Below, one piece after another: positions 5,410 through 6,338 of a DNA stretch of 6,338 nt. The notes under the pieces are model-generated. The model saw only the letters and a list, made by a program, of their open reading frames with translations. It searched no databases and was not told the origin of the DNA. Origin of the DNA: JAWXCM01 sp034408745 (GTDB taxonomy: Bacteria > Acidobacteriota > Terriglobia > Bryobacterales > Bryobacteraceae); NCBI GenBank assembly GCA_034408745.1, contig JAWXCM010000295.1, forward strand, positions 1-6,338, read 5' to 3'. The first letter of the stretch is position 1, and each line of letters begins with the position of its first letter. The position numbers were made by a program, and so were the translations under genes.

Positions 5410-6027
5410 ATGCCGATCCTCTGCCTCCTCGCCGCCCTCATGTTCCAACAGCACATGGAGCACAAATTCGACCCCCTGGAATCTGCCAAGTCCTTCGACG
5501 ACCCTGCCCGCGACGCCTGGCAGAAGCCCTCCGAAGTCATCGCCGCCCTGAACCTCAAGCCCGGCCAGTCCGTCGCCGATATCGGAGCCGGAACCGGCTA
5601 CTTCACCGTCCGCCTCGCTAAATCCCCCGCCGCCCCCAGGGTATACGCCAGTGACCTCGAGCCCGGCATGGTCGACTATCTCCGAAAACGCGCCGCGCAC
5701 GAAAAGCTCGCCAACATCACAGCCGTCCAGGCCTCAGCTTCCTCGCCCAATCTGCCCGAACCCGTAGACGTCATCCTCATCGTCAACACCTGGCACCATA
5801 TCGCCGACCGCGAGACATACTTCAAAACCCTCGCCAAATCCCTCAAGCCCGGCGGCCGCCTCGCCATCATCGACTACGTCAAAGGCGCCCCCATGGGTCC
5901 ACCCGAGCACTTCCGCTTCGCCCCGGCCCAGATCCGCGCCGACCTGAAAAAGTCCGGCTACAAGCCAGCCGCCGAACTCACCTTCCTGCCGAACCAGCAA
6001 TTCCAAATCTTTACCCTGGCAAAATGA
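5410..6027 (+). CDS. class I SAM-dependent methyltransferase with N-terminal hydrophobic leader
   Basis: This is a 205-residue Rossmann-fold methyltransferase of unknown substrate. Motif I is VADIGAGTGYF (55-65); D82 in VYASDLEPG is the probable acidic residue at the end of strand 2 that binds the SAM ribose; VDVILIVNTWHHI (119-131) is motif post-II/IV, and LKPGGRLAIIDY (145-156) is the typical UbiE-like strand 5 region. Ahead of the fold are a short hydrophobic stretch, MPILCLLAALMF, and a conserved-looking segment FDPLESAKSFDDPARDAWQKP (20-40). The open frame extends upstream to 5209, but that part only shadows the membrane-protein gene; the ATG at 5410, 5 nt after the preceding stop, is the sensible start. 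There is no Shine-Dalgarno, so coupling is likely. The leader has no basic n-region, so export is uncertain. Confidence 0.9.
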   Translation: MPILCLLAALMFQQHMEHKFDPLESAKSFDDPARDAWQKPSEVIAALNLKPGQSVADIGAGTGYFTVRLAKSPAAPRVYASDLEPGMVDYLRKRAAHEKLANITAVQASASSPNLPEPVDVILIVNTWHHIADRETYFKTLAKSLKPGGRLAIIDYVKGAPMGPPEHFRFAPAQIRADLKKSGYKPAAELTFLPNQQFQIFTLAK

Positions 6028-6033
6028 CGTAGG

Positions 6034-6050
6034 GCGGGCTTTCAGCCCGC
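6034..6050. repeat. REP-like GC hairpin after the methyltransferase gene
   Basis: GCGGGCT (6034-6040) and AGCCCGC (6044-6050) are perfect inverted arms around a TTC loop, starting 7 nt after the methyltransferase stop. No T-run follows on either strand, so it is not a canonical intrinsic terminator. Elements of this look (GGGCGGGCTTTCAGCCCGC) resemble dispersed extragenic palindromes; I believe similar ones occur in acidobacterial genomes but cannot check copy number here. It sits between the + strand methyltransferase and the minus-strand acetyltransferase remnant and could protect or end transcripts from both sides. Confidence 0.55.
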
Positions 6051-6242
6051 AGCCGCATTCGCCCGAGCACCGTCCCTCACCCCGTCCGGCCCGTCATATC
6101 GACCCGGCAGCGAAGCCAGCTCCGCTTCGAAGCTCTGAAAACATAGGTCAATCCCAATATCCGTCTGGTACTCGCGAAACAGCAGCCGTACCAAATCCAG
6201 ATCTTGAGCCGTGACAACAGGCCGAACTTGAGGTTGATTATC
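6042..6242 (-). pseudogene. remnant of a GNAT N-acetyltransferase (N-terminal part only)
   Basis: The minus strand reads through 66 codons from just after a TAG (6245-6243) to a TGA (6044-6042). The core, VRPVVTAQDLDLVRLLFREY then QTDIGIDLCFQSFEAELASL and PGRYDGPDG, strongly resembles the N-terminus of a GNAT acetyltransferase subgroup (IRPAT..DL..vr.LFreYa..lg.DLcFQ.Fe.ELa.LPG.Y.pP.G). No ATG, GTG or TTG precedes that homologous part in frame, and the text after PDG (VRDGARANAAAG) no longer looks like a GNAT: the acetyl-CoA binding Q/RxxGxG/A region is absent. The reading frame ends inside the REP-like hairpin. I read it as a decayed gene truncated at both ends. The intact family uses acetyl-CoA to acetylate small amines or proteins; no activity is expected here. 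Confidence 0.6.
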
Positions 6243-6320
6243 CTAAAAACGGCAGTTAACCGGTAGTTGGTGCGAGCCTGGCAGTGCTGCCCAGTATGGT
6301 TCCGCGGAGGAAATACTGGA

Positions 6321-6338
6321 ATGCAGCGCTTAGAATCA
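6321..6338 (+). CDS. start of an unidentified gene, cut by the window edge
   Basis: ATG at 6321 begins MQRLES and stays open to the window end. The support is the ribosome binding site GGAGGA at 6306-6311, one of the strongest in the window, at an ideal 9-nt spacing. Six residues give no hint of function. Upstream (6243-6305) I see no convincing promoter; an imperfect palindrome, CTGGCAG (6278-6284) and CTGCCCAG (6287-6294), lies in the presumed leader and might be an operator or small RNA stem. Confidence 0.5.

Noticed and set aside
6034..6050. Classical rho-independent terminator after the methyltransferase gene
   Set aside because: The stem is good but no T-run follows on either strand; described instead as a REP-like hairpin.
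6042..6242. Functional small minus-strand gene of 66 codons
   Set aside because: No ATG, GTG or TTG lies before the conserved GNAT segment and the cofactor-binding half is missing, so a pseudogene is the better reading.
6267..6300. Promoter for the gene at 6321 (TTGGTG at 6267-6272 with TATGGT at 6295-6300)
   Set aside because: The spacer would be 22 nt and both boxes are poor, so it is not supported.

Overview
This window is a bacterial chromosome segment, roughly 60% GC. It carries a conserved translation and secretion housekeeping cluster followed by accessory genes. The protein style (C/G-ending codons, RimM with a RARGIRGEV motif, a Trp-rich two-helix membrane protein, a methyltransferase with a hydrophobic leader) suggests an Acidobacteriota member, perhaps Terriglobia/Koribacter-like. 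That assignment is from memory of protein style, not from a search.

Layout, nearly all on the + strand. A sigma70-type promoter with a perfect TATAAT box (114-143) precedes ffh (203-1576), the SRP GTPase. After a 53-nt gap, which may hold a secondary promoter, comes a tight run: rpsP (S16, 1630-1881), khpA (KH-domain protein, 1903-2142), rimM (2146-2670), trmD (2667-3455) and rplS (L19, 3427-3783). This is the classical trmD-type operon. S16 and L19 are ribosomal proteins, RimM matures the 30S subunit around S16 and the 16S head, TrmD makes m1G37 in tRNA, KhpA binds RNA, and Ffh takes ribosome-nascent chains to the membrane.

In many bacteria rnhB follows rplS directly. Here a two-gene toxin-antitoxin-like module lies between them: a 75-aa putative antitoxin (3810-4037) and a VapC/PIN toxin (4009-4401). 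rnhB (RNase HII, 4411-5079) starts 9 nt after the toxin with a GTG codon. Next come a 112-aa two-helix membrane protein (5066-5404) and a class I SAM methyltransferase with an N-terminal hydrophobic leader (5410-6027). From rpsP onward no gap between genes exceeds 26 nt, so co-transcription of the whole run is plausible.

The last 311 nt hold no intact gene. They contain a REP-like GC hairpin (6034-6050), the remnant of a minus-strand GNAT acetyltransferase (about 6242-6042) that lacks a start codon and its C-terminal half, and a strong ribosome binding site with the first six codons of another + strand gene (6321 onward).

I see no CRISPR array, tRNA, rRNA or insertion sequence. The points most worth a second look are the toxin-antitoxin insertion, the TrmD Asp-to-Glu change at the catalytic position, the hairpins at the rimM/trmD/rplS junctions, the unnamed membrane protein with its leader-bearing methyltransferase, and the decayed acetyltransferase.
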